From Pseudomonas sp. H1h (GTDB taxonomy: Bacteria; Pseudomonadota; Gammaproteobacteria; Pseudomonadales; Pseudomonadaceae): a DNA stretch of 64,000 bases. Shown here one piece after another: positions 37,188 to 46,838 of the stretch. Numbering within the stretch: position 1 is the stretch's first letter; every line of letters starts with the position of its first letter. The notes under the pieces are model-generated. The model searched no databases. It was not told the DNA's origin and saw only the letters and a list, made by a program, of their open reading frames with translations. The DNA lies in the NCBI RefSeq assembly GCF_000633255.1, contig NZ_AYMJ01000015.1, positions 62,001 through 126,000 of the forward strand, written 5' to 3'. A program made the translations under genes and the position numbers.

Positions 37188-38264
37188 ATGAAGCGTCGCT
37201 ACAGCTGGCCATTAGGGATTTTCGCCGTCGTCGTTGTGTTGCTGATTGCCCTGCACATCGCCCTGCCCTACGTGGTGCGTGACTACCTGAACGACAAACT
37301 GGCGGACATGGGCGATTACCGGGGCCAGATCACCGACGTCGATCTGGCCTTGTGGCGCGGCGCCTACAAGATCAACGGGCTGAAAATCGTCAAGGTCGAC
37401 GGCAAGGTGCCGGTGCCGTTCGTCAACGCGCCCGTGATCGATCTGGCAGTCAGTTGGCACTCGCTGTGGTACGACCATGCCGTAGTGGCGCAGGTGAAGT
37501 TCTTCAATCCCGAGGTCAACTTCGTCGATGGCGGGGCCAACAAGCAGAATTCCCAGACCGGTAAAGGCACCGACTGGCGCGCGCAACTGGGCAAACTGCT
37601 GCCGATTACCCTCGACGAAGTGCAGATTCATGAGGGCAAAATCAGTTTCCGCAATTTCAATTCCAAGCCGCCGGTCAACATGAACGCCACCAGCGTCGAG
37701 GCCAGCATCTATAACCTGACCAACGTGGTCGACAAACAGGGCAAGCGCGACGCCCGTTTCGAAGGCAAGGCCAAACTGCTTGGCCAGGCACCGCTGGAAA
37801 GCACTGCGACTTTCGACCCGCTGAGCAACTTCGAGGACTTCCAGTTCCGCCTGCGCGCCCGCGATATCGAACTCAAGCGCATGAACGACTTCGCCTCGGC
37901 CTACGGCAAGTTTGATTTCAACGCCGGCCACGGCGACGTGGTTATCGAAGCCCAGGCGAAAAAAGCCCAGGTCAGCGGCTACATCAAACCGCTGCTGCGC
38001 GACGTCGAAGTGTTCAACTGGCAGCAGGATGTGGAAAACAAGGACAAGAGCATCTTCCGCTCAGTCTGGGAGGCCATCGTCGGCGGCTCGGAAACCGTAT
38101 TGAAGAACCAGGCGAAAAACCAGTTCGCCACCAAGGTCGAACTCAGCGGCAACGTGCACCAGCAAAATATCAGCGCGTTCGAAGCGTTTTTGCAGATTTT
38201 GCGCAATGGTTTCATACAAGCATTCAATGCCCGGTATGAGCGGCCGAAGCCGGATGCAGGTTAG
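37188..38264 (+). CDS. DUF748 family membrane-anchored protein
   Basis: A 358-residue protein with one N-terminal membrane anchor (PLGIFAVVVVLLIALHIALP) and a long periplasmic part made of repeated beta strands (GKISFRNFNSKPPVNMNATS; KAKLLGQAPLESTATFDPLS), the DUF748/AsmA-like barrel-wall type. Such proteins bridge the membranes and are thought to move lipids, but a role for this one is not shown. Start ATG at 37188. Divergent from cysK. Confidence 0.82.
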   Translation: MKRRYSWPLGIFAVVVVLLIALHIALPYVVRDYLNDKLADMGDYRGQITDVDLALWRGAYKINGLKIVKVDGKVPVPFVNAPVIDLAVSWHSLWYDHAVVAQVKFFNPEVNFVDGGANKQNSQTGKGTDWRAQLGKLLPITLDEVQIHEGKISFRNFNSKPPVNMNATSVEASIYNLTNVVDKQGKRDARFEGKAKLLGQAPLESTATFDPLSNFEDFQFRLRARDIELKRMNDFASAYGKFDFNAGHGDVVIEAQAKKAQVSGYIKPLLRDVEVFNWQQDVENKDKSIFRSVWEAIVGGSETVLKNQAKNQFATKVELSGNVHQQNISAFEAFLQILRNGFIQAFNARYERPKPDAG

Positions 38265-38485
38265 TTTTGACGTTTGGGCTGCTTCGCAGCCACCGGGGAT
38301 GAATCCTCGCCAGGGCGATGTTCGGCATCAGGCCGAAACCGAGTCAACATGTGACGCCCCATTCAGAGACTGAATAAGCCGTCTGCGTTCACAGTCGACC
38401 GGGCTGCGCGTTATAGTCGGTGCATCCGATTTTTTCGCCCCCGCCCTGCCCGCGCAGGTCGGCGTTACCGTTCGAGGATTAGCAG

Positions 38486-39331
38486 ATGAAGTTCGAAGGC
38501 ACCCAGGCCTACGTCGCCACCGATGACCTGAAGCTGGCGGTCAACGCCGCCATCACCCTGGAGCGGCCGCTGCTGGTCAAGGGCGAACCGGGCACCGGCA
38601 AGACCATGCTCGCCGAGCAACTGGCCGAATCGTTCGGCGCCAAGCTGATCACCTGGCACATCAAATCCACCACCAAGGCCCATCAGGGCTTGTACGAGTA
38701 CGATGCAGTCAGCCGTCTGCGCGACTCGCAACTGGGCAATGAAAAAGTCCACGATGTGCGCAACTACCTGAAGAAAGGCAAACTCTGGGAGGCTTTCGAG
38801 TCCGAAGAGCGCGTCATTCTGCTGATCGACGAGATCGACAAGGCCGACATCGAGTTCCCCAACGACCTGCTGCAAGAACTCGACAAGATGGAGTTCTACG
38901 TTTACGAGATCGACGAGACCATCAAGGCCAAGAAGCGCCCGATCATCATCATTACTTCCAACAACGAGAAAGAGCTGCCGGACGCTTTCCTGCGCCGCTG
39001 CTTCTTTCACTACATCGCCTTCCCGGACCGCACCACCCTGCAGAAAATCGTCGACGTGCACTACCCGGACATCAAGAAGGATCTGGTCAGTGAAGCGCTG
39101 GACGTGTTCTTCGATGTGCGCAAGGTGCCGGGCCTGAAGAAGAAGCCGTCGACCTCGGAACTGGTCGACTGGCTGAAGCTGCTGATGGCCGACAACATCG
39201 GCGAAGCCGTGCTGCGCGAGCGCGATCCGACCAAAGCCATTCCGCCACTGGCCGGTGCGCTGGTGAAGAACGAACAGGACGTGCAACTGCTTGAGCGCTT
39301 GGCGTTCATGAGCCGTCGTGGCTCTCGCTAA
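38486..39331 (+). CDS. MoxR-type AAA ATPase
   Basis: A 281-residue AAA protein with Walker A GEPGTGKTMLAEQ (about 35-47), Walker B VILLIDEIDKAD (about 110-121) and an arginine finger region (LPDAFLRRCFFHYIAFPDR). It is a chaperone-like ATPase that works with VWA proteins, and the VWA gene follows 25 bp later, as in other MoxR/VWA pairs. The client is unknown. GAGG precedes the ATG. Confidence 0.9.
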   Translation: MKFEGTQAYVATDDLKLAVNAAITLERPLLVKGEPGTGKTMLAEQLAESFGAKLITWHIKSTTKAHQGLYEYDAVSRLRDSQLGNEKVHDVRNYLKKGKLWEAFESEERVILLIDEIDKADIEFPNDLLQELDKMEFYVYEIDETIKAKKRPIIIITSNNEKELPDAFLRRCFFHYIAFPDRTTLQKIVDVHYPDIKKDLVSEALDVFFDVRKVPGLKKKPSTSELVDWLKLLMADNIGEAVLRERDPTKAIPPLAGALVKNEQDVQLLERLAFMSRRGSR

Positions 39332-39356
39332 GCACTTGTAAGCAGGGGCCATCGTT

Positions 39357-40535
39357 ATGCTGCTCAACCTCTTCAATGAAATGCGCGCAGCCAAGGTGCC
39401 GGTTTCGGTGCGCGAACTGCTCGACCTGATCAACGCGCTGAAACAGCGCGTGACCTTCGCCGACATGGACGAGTTCTACTACTTGTCGCGGGCGATCCTG
39501 GTGAAGGACGAACGGCATTTCGACAAGTTCGACCGCGCGTTCGGCGCCTACTTCAATGGCCTGGAAAAACTCGACGATCACTTGCAGGCGCTGATCCCCG
39601 AAGACTGGCTGCGCAAGGAGTTCGAGCGCTCCCTGAGCGATGAGGAGCGCGCGCAGATCCAGTCCCTCGGCGGCCTGGACAAGCTGATCGAAGCGTTCAA
39701 GAAGCGTCTGGAAGAACAGAAGGAACGCCACGCCGGCGGCAACAAATGGATCGGCACCGGCGGCACCAGCCCATTCGGCTCTGGCGGTTTCAACCCGGAA
39801 GGCATTCGGGTCGGCGATGCCGGCAAGCGCCAAGGCAAAGCGGTAAAGGTCTGGGATCAGCGCGAGTACAAGAACCTCGACGACTCGGTGGAACTGGGTA
39901 CGCGCAACATCAAGGTCGCGCTGCGTCGTCTGCGCAAATTCGCTCGCCAGGGTGCGGCGGAAGAGCTGGACATCGACGGCACCATCGACCACACCGCCAA
40001 GGACGCCGGTCTGCTGAATATCCAGATGCGTCCCGAGCGTCGCAACACGGTGAAGCTGCTGTTGCTGTTCGACATCGGCGGTTCGATGGATGCGCACGTG
40101 AAGATCTGCGAAGAGCTGTTCTCGGCCTGCAAGACCGAGTTCAAGCATCTTGAGTATTTCTACTTCCACAACTTCGTGTATGAATCGGTGTGGAAGAACA
40201 ACATGCGCCGCACCTCCGAGCGCACTTCAACCCAGGACCTGCTGCACAAGTACGGCGCCGATTACAAAGTGATTTTCATCGGTGACGCCGCCATGGCGCC
40301 CTACGAAATCACCCAGGCCGGCGGCAGCGTCGAGCACTGGAACGAAGAGCCGGGTTATGTGTGGATGCAGCGTTTCATGGAAAAGTACAAGAAACTCATC
40401 TGGATCAACCCGTATCCGAAGGACACGTGGGGCTATACCTCGTCTACCAATATCGTGAGGGATCTGATCGAGGACCAGATGTATCCGCTGACCCTTCGCG
40501 GGTTGGAAGAAGGGATGCGGTTTCTTTCCAAATAA
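39357..40535 (+). CDS. VWA (CoxE-like) partner of MoxR ATPase
   Basis: A 392-residue protein. The N-terminal half is helical with a glycine-rich stretch (KWIGTGGTSPFGSGGFNPEG, about 131-150) and the C-terminal half has a VWA fold with the metal site LLLFDIGGSMDAHVKICEEL. The usual DxSxS is read as DIGGS: the first serine of the site is glycine, a variant seen in this CoxE/COG3825-type group. With the MoxR gene it forms a two-gene unit that may insert metals or fold a partner enzyme. Confidence 0.85.
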   Translation: MLLNLFNEMRAAKVPVSVRELLDLINALKQRVTFADMDEFYYLSRAILVKDERHFDKFDRAFGAYFNGLEKLDDHLQALIPEDWLRKEFERSLSDEERAQIQSLGGLDKLIEAFKKRLEEQKERHAGGNKWIGTGGTSPFGSGGFNPEGIRVGDAGKRQGKAVKVWDQREYKNLDDSVELGTRNIKVALRRLRKFARQGAAEELDIDGTIDHTAKDAGLLNIQMRPERRNTVKLLLLFDIGGSMDAHVKICEELFSACKTEFKHLEYFYFHNFVYESVWKNNMRRTSERTSTQDLLHKYGADYKVIFIGDAAMAPYEITQAGGSVEHWNEEPGYVWMQRFMEKYKKLIWINPYPKDTWGYTSSTNIVRDLIEDQMYPLTLRGLEEGMRFLSK

Positions 40536-40554
40536 CCTTCGTTAGCAGTGATGG

Positions 40555-40627
40555 CCTCTTCGCGAGCAAGCCCGCTCCCACAATTGGAATGCATTCCAGT
40601 GTGGGAGCGGGCTTGCTCGCGAAGCGC
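40555..40627. repeat. REP element, inverted pair (type 1)
   Basis: CGCGAGCAAGCCCGCTCCCA on the left and GGGAGCGGGCTTGCTCGCGA on the right, 15 bp apart, ending right at the stop of the convergent pxpC gene. Confidence 0.9.
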
Positions 40628-41551
40628 TTAGCTATTTCGAAAACGCTGCAAATACTCGACGTGCTCCCGGTGCGCGACTTCCTGTACCACCGGCCTTAAT
40701 CGCACCTGCGCCCCCGGCAGGCACTGCGCCAGCCGCGCCAGCGCCAACGGCGTCAACGCCCCCAACCGCGGATACCCACCAATGGTCTGCCGATCATTGA
40801 GCAAGACAATCGGCTGCCCGTCCGGCGGCACCTGCACCGCGCCCAAGGGAATGCCCTCGGAAATCATCGGCCGGCCCTGATACTGCAACGCCTTGCCCAA
40901 CAGCCGAATGCCCATGCGGTCGGCGCGACTGTCGAGCGTCCACTGACTGTTGAACACATCAAACAGACTCTGCCCGCTGAACTGACCGATCTGTGCACCG
41001 AGCACCAGATCCAGCGGCGTATCGAGTTTCAGATCCGGTCGCAACGCTACCGGTACTTCACGCACCTGCAGCGTTTCGCCGCGATAGTTCAGCGTCGCCC
41101 CTTTGGTCAGCGGCAATCCCAGACCATCAAGACCACCAAGTTCTTCGCGCACCACCGTTGCACTGCTGCCCAGTACCTGCGGCGCGTCAAAGCCGCCGGG
41201 GGCCGCCAGATATGCCCGGGCACCGAGCAGCGGTTGGGTGAACCGTAACGTCTGCCCTTTGCTCAGTTTGAAACTGCGCCACGGCGCCAGCGCCTGCCCA
41301 TCGATTTGCGCACCGAGATCCGCGCCGGCCAGCGCCAGCAAACAATCCTCCTGCGCAACCACGGCAAACCCGCCGAGGGTGATTTCGATCACCGGCACAT
41401 CCAGGCCATTGCCCAGCAACCAGTTGGCCCAACTCATCGAACGCCAATCCGCTGCGCCGCCCTGGGTTACACCCAAATGGCGCACGCCAAAGCGTCCGGC
41501 GTCCTGCAACAAACACAGCGCTGTGCTCGCTTCAATCAACAGTCGGCTCAT
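40628..41551 (-). CDS. pxpC: 5-oxoprolinase subunit PxpC (biotin-dependent carboxyltransferase fold)
   Basis: A 307-residue subunit of the ATP-dependent 5-oxoprolinase that turns 5-oxoproline (pyroglutamate) into glutamate. Diagnostic pieces are CLLQDAGRFGVRHLGVTQGG and PIVLLNDRQTIGGYPRLGAL. Its ATG overlaps the pxpB stop by 4 bp. It was formerly called KipA. Conserved in length. Confidence 0.9.
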   Translation of the reverse strand: MSRLLIEASTALCLLQDAGRFGVRHLGVTQGGAADWRSMSWANWLLGNGLDVPVIEITLGGFAVVAQEDCLLALAGADLGAQIDGQALAPWRSFKLSKGQTLRFTQPLLGARAYLAAPGGFDAPQVLGSSATVVREELGGLDGLGLPLTKGATLNYRGETLQVREVPVALRPDLKLDTPLDLVLGAQIGQFSGQSLFDVFNSQWTLDSRADRMGIRLLGKALQYQGRPMISEGIPLGAVQVPPDGQPIVLLNDRQTIGGYPRLGALTPLALARLAQCLPGAQVRLRPVVQEVAHREHVEYLQRFRNS

Positions 41552-42252
41552 GCCAGCACCTCCAGCGGTGTGTCGTCGCCGCCAAGGTTGATGAATTCGG
41601 CGTGACTCACCGCTTCGAAGCGCACGGTGTCGCCGGGCTGCATCAGGCTGTAGCCGTCACGATTGCGGTCGAACAGTTTCGCTGGCGTGCGGCCGATCAG
41701 GTTCCAGCCACCAGGTGATACCACCGGGTAAGCCGCGGTCTGCCGTTCGGCGATGCCGACGCTGCCGGCCGCGACCTTCTTGCGTGGAGTGTCCAGACGC
41801 GGCGCGGCCAGTTGCTCTTCCACCAGCCCCATGAAAGCGAACCCTGGAGCAAAACCGAGGGCGAACACCTGATATTCACGCGCGCTGTGACGGCGGATCA
41901 CCTCTTCCACCGCCAGACCGCTGCGCTGCGCCAACAAGCTCAATTCGGGGCCGACACTGAGGTCGTACCAGACTGGCAACACATGGCACTGACCGCCGGT
42001 GCGCGCATTTGGCGACAGGTCGATCAGCGCTTGCGCGATCAATTCACGGGCCTGATTCGGGCTCAACGCGGTCAGGTCGTAATGCACCATCAACGTGGTG
42101 TAGGACGGCACCAAGTCGATCAACTGCGCGCCGAACGCTGCCCGCAGGCGCTCACTGGCGGCGAGCATCCACGGCATATTGGCTTCGGCGATTTCATCGA
42201 ACAGGCGCAGCATCAGGCAGTCCAGGGCCACCACTTCAATCCGTGGATTCAT
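41548..42252 (-). CDS. pxpB: 5-oxoprolinase subunit PxpB
   Basis: A 234-residue protein of the KipI/PxpB family, partner of PxpC. Conserved are [20 protein letters not shown] and [20 protein letters not shown]. The start ATG at 42252 overlaps the pxpA stop by 4 bp; a longer reading to 42330 would run into pxpA. Order pxpA-pxpB-pxpC, with 4-bp overlaps, makes translational coupling very likely. Confidence 0.9.
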   Translation of the reverse strand: MNPRIEVVALDCLMLRLFDEIAEANMPWMLAASERLRAAFGAQLIDLVPSYTTLMVHYDLTALSPNQARELIAQALIDLSPNARTGGQCHVLPVWYDLSVGPELSLLAQRSGLAVEEVIRRHSAREYQVFALGFAPGFAFMGLVEEQLAAPRLDTPRKKVAAGSVGIAERQTAAYPVVSPGGWNLIGRTPAKLFDRNRDGYSLMQPGDTVRFEAVSHAEFINLGGDDTPLEVLA

Positions 42253-43001
42253 GGCGCGCTCTGCTGATTCAGGGCCTCGCGAATGCGCTGCACCGCGACC
42301 ACCGAACTGGCGTTGTCGCCATGTACGCACAAGGTGTTGGCCTGCAGGTGCAACGCGCTGCCGTCACTGGCGACGAGATCGCCGCCACGGGCGATGGTCA
42401 GGGCCTGTTCGATGATTGTTTGCGGATCGTGGTGCACCGCGCCCGGCAGTTGCCGCGAAACCAGTTTGCCGGCGCTGTCGTAGGCGCGGTCGGCGAAGGC
42501 TTCGAACCACAGCGTCACGCCGTATTCGTCACCCAGTTGTTGCGCCGAAGCATTGTCGCGGGTGGCCATCAGCATCAGCGGCAAGCTGCGATCGTAAGCG
42601 GCGACGGCCTGAATCACTGCGCGCAACTGCGCCGGGTTGGCCATCATGTCGTTGTACATCGCGCCGTGGGGTTTGACGTAGCTGACCCGTCCGCCCTGCG
42701 CCCGGCAAATCCCGTCGAGCGCGCCGATCTGGTAATGCAGGATGTCCTGCAGCTCTTGTGCGGAATACGCCATGGAGCGACGGCCGAAACCGACCAGATC
42801 CTGATAGGCCGGGTGCGCACCGATCTGCACGCCGTGGCTCAGGGCCAGGCTCACGGTTTTGCGCATGATGCCTGGGTCGCCAGCATGGAACCCGCAGGCG
42901 ACGTTGGCGCAATCGATGTAGGGCATGACCTCGGCGTCCAGACCCATGGTCCAGCTGCCGAAACTCTCGCCAATGTCACAGTTCAATAACAGGCGGCTCA
43001 C
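42249..43001 (-). CDS. pxpA: 5-oxoprolinase subunit PxpA (LamB/YcsF family)
   Basis: A 250-residue subunit with the opening [14 protein letters not shown] typical of LamB/YcsF proteins, and [20 protein letters not shown] further on. I use the GTG at 43001, which has AGGAG eight bases upstream; the frame's first start three codons earlier is too close to the site. It begins the oxoprolinase operon and lies just after the MFS gene on the same strand. Confidence 0.9.
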   Translation of the reverse strand: MSRLLLNCDIGESFGSWTMGLDAEVMPYIDCANVACGFHAGDPGIMRKTVSLALSHGVQIGAHPAYQDLVGFGRRSMAYSAQELQDILHYQIGALDGICRAQGGRVSYVKPHGAMYNDMMANPAQLRAVIQAVAAYDRSLPLMLMATRDNASAQQLGDEYGVTLWFEAFADRAYDSAGKLVSRQLPGAVHHDPQTIIEQALTIARGGDLVASDGSALHLQANTLCVHGDNASSVVAVQRIREALNQQSAP

Positions 43002-43079
43002 GGTAAACACTCCTGTAGCTTCTTGTCTTTCTATCCGTAGGACAAATGCCCGTTGGGCACTGCCCCCGCAGGTTATCAG

Positions 43080-44366
43080 TTACTGCGCATCCAGTTGCTT
43101 GCCACGGGTTTCCGGCAGGCTCAACGCCGCGAGAATCACCACCCCGTACGACACCGCAGCGAACGCGCCGATGCCCACGCTCAGCGGCACTGTCTGGCTG
43201 AGCAGGCCGATCAGCAGCGGAAACAACGCCGCCAGCGCCCGCCCGATGTTGTAGCAGAAACCCTGCCCGGAACCCCGAATTCGCGTGGGAAACAGCTCGG
43301 TGAGAAACGCGCCCATGCCGCTGAAAATCCCCGAGGCAAAGAAGCCCAGTGGAAAGCCCAGCCACAGCATCACGCCATTGCTGACCGGCATCTGCGTGTA
43401 CAGCAGCACGATGGTGAACGAGCCGACGGCGAACAGGATGAAATTCTTTTTACGCCCCAACAGGTCGGTGAGATAAGCGCTGATCACGTAGCCGACGTAG
43501 GAACCGACGATCACCATCGCCAGATAACCGCCGGTGCCAAGCACACTCAAGCCGCGCTCGTTCTTGAGGAATGTCGGCAGCCACGAGGTGATCGCGTAAT
43601 AGCCGCCCAGTGCCCCGGTGGTCAGCAAGGAAGCGCGGAACGTGGTGAAGAGCATGCCGGGAGCGAAGATCTCGTAGAACTTTGCCGGGTTCTCCGGGGT
43701 TTGCGCAGCTTTGGCTTCGCGGTAGATCTGCGGGTCTTTCACCAGCCGACGGACGAAGATCACAAAGATCGCCGGCACGATGCCGAGGATGAACAGTGCA
43801 CGCCACGCGTCTTCGGGTGGCAACAGCGAGAACAACAGCGCATACAGAATCGCCGTCAGGCCCCAGCCCAGGGCCCAGCCGGATTGCACCATGCCCACCG
43901 CCTTGCCACGGTCCTTGGCGCGAATCACTTCACCGATCAGCACCGCGCCGGCGGTCCATTCACCGCCGAAGCCGAAGCCCATCAGGGTGCGGGCGATCAA
44001 CAGCTGTTCGTAGCTCTGGGCGAAACCGCAGAGGAAGGTGAAGAAGGCGAACCACAGCACCGTCAGTTGCAGGGTGCGCACGCGGCCGATGCGGTCGGAG
44101 AGAATCCCCGCCACCCAGCCACCGATGGCCGAGGCGATCAGGGTGCTGGTGTGAATCAGTCCGGCCTGCCCGGTGGTGATGCCCCACATGGCGATCAGGG
44201 TTGGCACCACGAAGCTGAGCATCTGCGTGTCCATACCGTCCAGGCCATAGCCGATCTTGCAGCTCCAGAAGGTGCGACGCTCTTGCTGATTGATGTTGCG
44301 ATACCAGTCGAACGGCCCGGGACGGGCCGTACTCTTGGGGAGGTCGAGGGTGTCGGGCGCACGCAT
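43080..44366 (-). CDS. MFS transporter of organic acids (cluster with pxpABC)
   Basis: A 428-residue 12-helix MFS protein. The loop sequence GWVAGILSDRIGRVRTLQL (TM2-3) and the end PETRGKQLDAQ are typical of the sugar/acid:H+ symporter group. A long N-terminal extension of the frame is not used because the ATG at 44366 has GGAGA upstream. As it reads directly into pxpA (78 bp gap), it is a good candidate for uptake of 5-oxoproline or a related acid; this is inference. Confidence 0.85.
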   Translation of the reverse strand: MRAPDTLDLPKSTARPGPFDWYRNINQQERRTFWSCKIGYGLDGMDTQMLSFVVPTLIAMWGITTGQAGLIHTSTLIASAIGGWVAGILSDRIGRVRTLQLTVLWFAFFTFLCGFAQSYEQLLIARTLMGFGFGGEWTAGAVLIGEVIRAKDRGKAVGMVQSGWALGWGLTAILYALLFSLLPPEDAWRALFILGIVPAIFVIFVRRLVKDPQIYREAKAAQTPENPAKFYEIFAPGMLFTTFRASLLTTGALGGYYAITSWLPTFLKNERGLSVLGTGGYLAMVIVGSYVGYVISAYLTDLLGRKKNFILFAVGSFTIVLLYTQMPVSNGVMLWLGFPLGFFASGIFSGMGAFLTELFPTRIRGSGQGFCYNIGRALAALFPLLIGLLSQTVPLSVGIGAFAAVSYGVVILAALSLPETRGKQLDAQ

Positions 44367-44486
44367 GGCAAGTCTCCGCAGGCTTTTATTGGTCTTGTTC
44401 GAAGTTCCGACGACGCCTATCGTGGGAACCGGATGCGCCGATTTTTGGGCGCGCCGCCCTGCTGCGTCCAACGAATAAAAACCCGC

Positions 44487-44498
44487 CTTAGGCATAAG
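44487..44498. promoter_or_regulatory. Candidate LysR site in divergent promoter
   Basis: CTTAGGCATAAG, an interrupted palindrome (CTTA/TAAG), in the 158-bp gap between the MFS gene and the divergent LysR gene. LysR regulators usually bind such dyads in these gaps. Single short match, so tentative. Confidence 0.3.
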
Positions 44499-44524
44499 AA
44501 AAATTTGTCACCCGAGCCGTTGCC

Positions 44525-45439
44525 ATGAACCTGAAGTTTCTCGAGACCTTTGTCTGGGTCGCCCGGCTGAAGAGTTTTCGCCTGACCGCCGACAAGCTGT
44601 TCACCACCCAGGCCTCGATTTCCAGCCGTATCGCGGTGCTCGAAGGCGAGCTGGGGGTGAAGCTGTTTCTGCGTGATTCCCGTGGTGTCAGCCTGACGCC
44701 CGAAGGCCTGAAAGTGCTGGATTACGCCGAGCAGATGCTCGACACCATGTCAGCGTTGAAGCAATCGATCGAAACCCGTTCGAGCAAGGTCGGCCGGGTG
44801 CGCATCGGCGTGATGGACACGGTGATTCACACCTGGCTCAGCCCGTTGGTGGCGCAGATGACCGATCTGTACCCGCGAGTGGAAATCGAGCTGGTGGCGG
44901 ATACTTCGCTCAACCTCTGCGATCAGTTGCAAAAAGGCTTTCTCGATCTGATTCTGCAAACCGACCTGGTGCGCCACGAGAGCGTGCGCAGCCTGGAACT
45001 GGCCAGCCATCCGCTGGGCTGGATCGTCGCAAGCAATTCGATCTACAACCGCAACTACACCGACCTTGGCGAGCTGGCGCAGGAACGGATCATCACCTAC
45101 TCGAAAAACTCCCGACCGCACCAGGACCTGCTGGCGCTGATGCAGGCCAACGGCGTGCTGGCGCCACGCTTGAACTGCGTGAACTCGGTGTCGGCGATTA
45201 CCCGGTTGCTGCGCGATGGCTTTGGCATCGGTGTGCTGCCGCCAGTGCTGGTGGCGGAAGAGCTGGCCCGGGGTGAGCTGATTTTGCTCGACATCGACCA
45301 GCGGCCACCGAACTTGCAGGTGGTGGTGTCGTGGCGAGTTGGCGTGGAATGGGTCGAAGAGATTGTGACGCTGTGTCAGCAGGTGCTGGGGGAATATGCA
45401 CGCAAGGTCGGTGAAAATTACATCACGCTCGCCGACTGA
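44525..45439 (+). CDS. LysR family regulator of the pxp cluster
   Basis: A 304-residue LysR protein with an N-terminal winged helix (KSFRLTADKLFTTQASISSR, about 18-37) and a substrate-binding domain. It is divergent from the MFS-pxpABC operon with a 158-bp gap, the classic layout for a regulator that controls its neighbour in response to a pathway compound. The inducer is presumably oxoproline or a downstream acid, which is not shown. Confidence 0.87.
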   Translation: MNLKFLETFVWVARLKSFRLTADKLFTTQASISSRIAVLEGELGVKLFLRDSRGVSLTPEGLKVLDYAEQMLDTMSALKQSIETRSSKVGRVRIGVMDTVIHTWLSPLVAQMTDLYPRVEIELVADTSLNLCDQLQKGFLDLILQTDLVRHESVRSLELASHPLGWIVASNSIYNRNYTDLGELAQERIITYSKNSRPHQDLLALMQANGVLAPRLNCVNSVSAITRLLRDGFGIGVLPPVLVAEELARGELILLDIDQRPPNLQVVVSWRVGVEWVEEIVTLCQQVLGEYARKVGENYITLAD

Positions 45440-45447
45440 TACTGGTA

Positions 45448-45469
45448 GTGAGGGGATTTATCCCCTCAC
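45448..45469. terminator. Nine-bp hairpin after LysR gene
   Basis: GTGAGGGGA and TCCCCTCAC form a perfect 9-bp stem with the loop TTTA, eight bases after the LysR stop. No T tract follows. It is a hairpin sequence that is common in pseudomonads and may protect mRNA 3' ends. Confidence 0.5.
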
Positions 45470-45488
45470 CCCATAGGTGCCGCAAGCC

Positions 45489-46031
45489 TTAAAGACCACG
45501 CACGTCGCGGTCTTCAATTGGCCGGCTCTGACGCAAACGTCGGCCGCCCAGCACCACCCAGTCAATCAGACGAATCAGGCACTCGATGCCGAACGACAGC
45601 AGCAACGCGCCGCTCATGCCCCAGATCATCGCTTGCGGAGTCAGCAGAATCTGATAGCTGTAGCCGTTCCAGGTTTCCTGGCGAATGTCCGGATCAGCGG
45701 CCAGCACCACTTGCAGGAAGCGGATATACCACGGGCCCTGCATGGCCTGGAACTGTTTATCCAGCGCAATCTGCCGGTTGAGCAAGGTGCTCAGGCTGTC
45801 GGCATCGCTGCGAAACACCGGGTCGTCGCTGGCGCGGTAATGCGCGACCAGCGCCTGCAAGTCGCCCTTGAAGAACTGCTCGGCCGTGCCCTGGAAGCCA
45901 CGCAGACCGGTCTGCGCTTCGATCAGATGGGCTTCGACGCGTTTGGCGTAATCGTTGATGAAACCCGGCACTTGGACACCGATCAACAGGCCCGCCGCAA
46001 ACAACACCAGCCGTAGATAACTGAGCAACAT
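45489..46031 (-). CDS. DUF2937 family membrane protein
   Basis: A 180-residue protein with an N-terminal hydrophobic segment (LRLVLFAAGLLIGVQVPGFI) and another near residues 140-160 (LTPQAMIWGMSGALLLSFGI). Conserved phrases such as YAKRVEAHLIEAQTGLRGF between them are those of DUF2937. Function unknown; the start codon at 46031 has AAGGA about ten bases upstream. Confidence 0.75.
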   Translation of the reverse strand: MLLSYLRLVLFAAGLLIGVQVPGFINDYAKRVEAHLIEAQTGLRGFQGTAEQFFKGDLQALVAHYRASDDPVFRSDADSLSTLLNRQIALDKQFQAMQGPWYIRFLQVVLAADPDIRQETWNGYSYQILLTPQAMIWGMSGALLLSFGIECLIRLIDWVVLGGRRLRQSRPIEDRDVRGL

Positions 46032-46045
46032 CGAGGAGAGATCCT

Positions 46046-46822
46046 TTATTCGGTCGTGCCCTGGCTGACGCATTCGCCGCGTCGCCACAGGCTCCATTGG
46101 CCCGGTTCGTAACGGGTCCAGGTTTCATTTTCGGTCAAAGGCTCGGTGGCGATCACCGTGACCACGTCGTTGGGCGTGGTTTCCGCCTGGAAATCGACGA
46201 TCACATCGACATCCTTCAGCCGCGCCGGGCCGAACGGTGCGCGCCGGGTGATCTGTGCCAGTTTGGTCGAGCAATAGCAGAACAGCCAGTCGCCATCGCT
46301 GAGCAGGCAGTTGAATACGCCTTTGCTGCGATATTCGGCGCAGGCGGCGACCAGATCCGGCAGCAGCACCTCTATATCGACCGGTTCCGGGAAGGCTGCA
46401 CGCACACGGTTGAGCAAATCGCAGAATGCCGCTTCGCTGTCGGTGTCACCCACCGGGCGGTAGAAACTCTTGATCGGGGTGAAATCGGCGAGCTGGCCAT
46501 TGTGCGCAAAACACCAGTTGCGCCCCCACAGTTCGCGCACAAACGGATGGGTGTTGGACAGACAGACCTTGCCGACGTTGGCCTGGCGGATATGGCCGAT
46601 GACCACTTCGCTCTTGATCGGATAGCGCTGCACCAGATTGGCGACTTCTGACTCGCTGCTGGCGGCCGGGTCCTGAAACAGGCGCAAGCCGCGACCTTCA
46701 TAGAAAGCGATGCCCCAGCCGTCGCGATGCGGGCCGGTACGCCCGCCGCGCTGCATCAGACCGGTGAAGCTGAACACGATATCGGTCGGCACGTTGGCAC
46801 TCATGCCCAGTAATTCACACAT
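46046..46822 (-). CDS. Class II glutamine amidotransferase (YafJ-type)
   Basis: A 258-residue protein. Residue 2 is the catalytic cysteine of N-terminal nucleophile amidotransferases ([12 protein letters not shown]). The frame continues open further upstream, but only this start puts Cys2 at the N-terminus after Met removal. Other hallmarks are [20 protein letters not shown] and [12 protein letters not shown]. It resembles E. coli YafJ, whose substrate is unknown; the amide acceptor domain is absent. Confidence 0.88.
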   Translation of the reverse strand: MCELLGMSANVPTDIVFSFTGLMQRGGRTGPHRDGWGIAFYEGRGLRLFQDPAASSESEVANLVQRYPIKSEVVIGHIRQANVGKVCLSNTHPFVRELWGRNWCFAHNGQLADFTPIKSFYRPVGDTDSEAAFCDLLNRVRAAFPEPVDIEVLLPDLVAACAEYRSKGVFNCLLSDGDWLFCYCSTKLAQITRRAPFGPARLKDVDVIVDFQAETTPNDVVTVIATEPLTENETWTRYEPGQWSLWRRGECVSQGTTE

Positions 46823-46838
46823 GTGCGGACTCTCGGGA

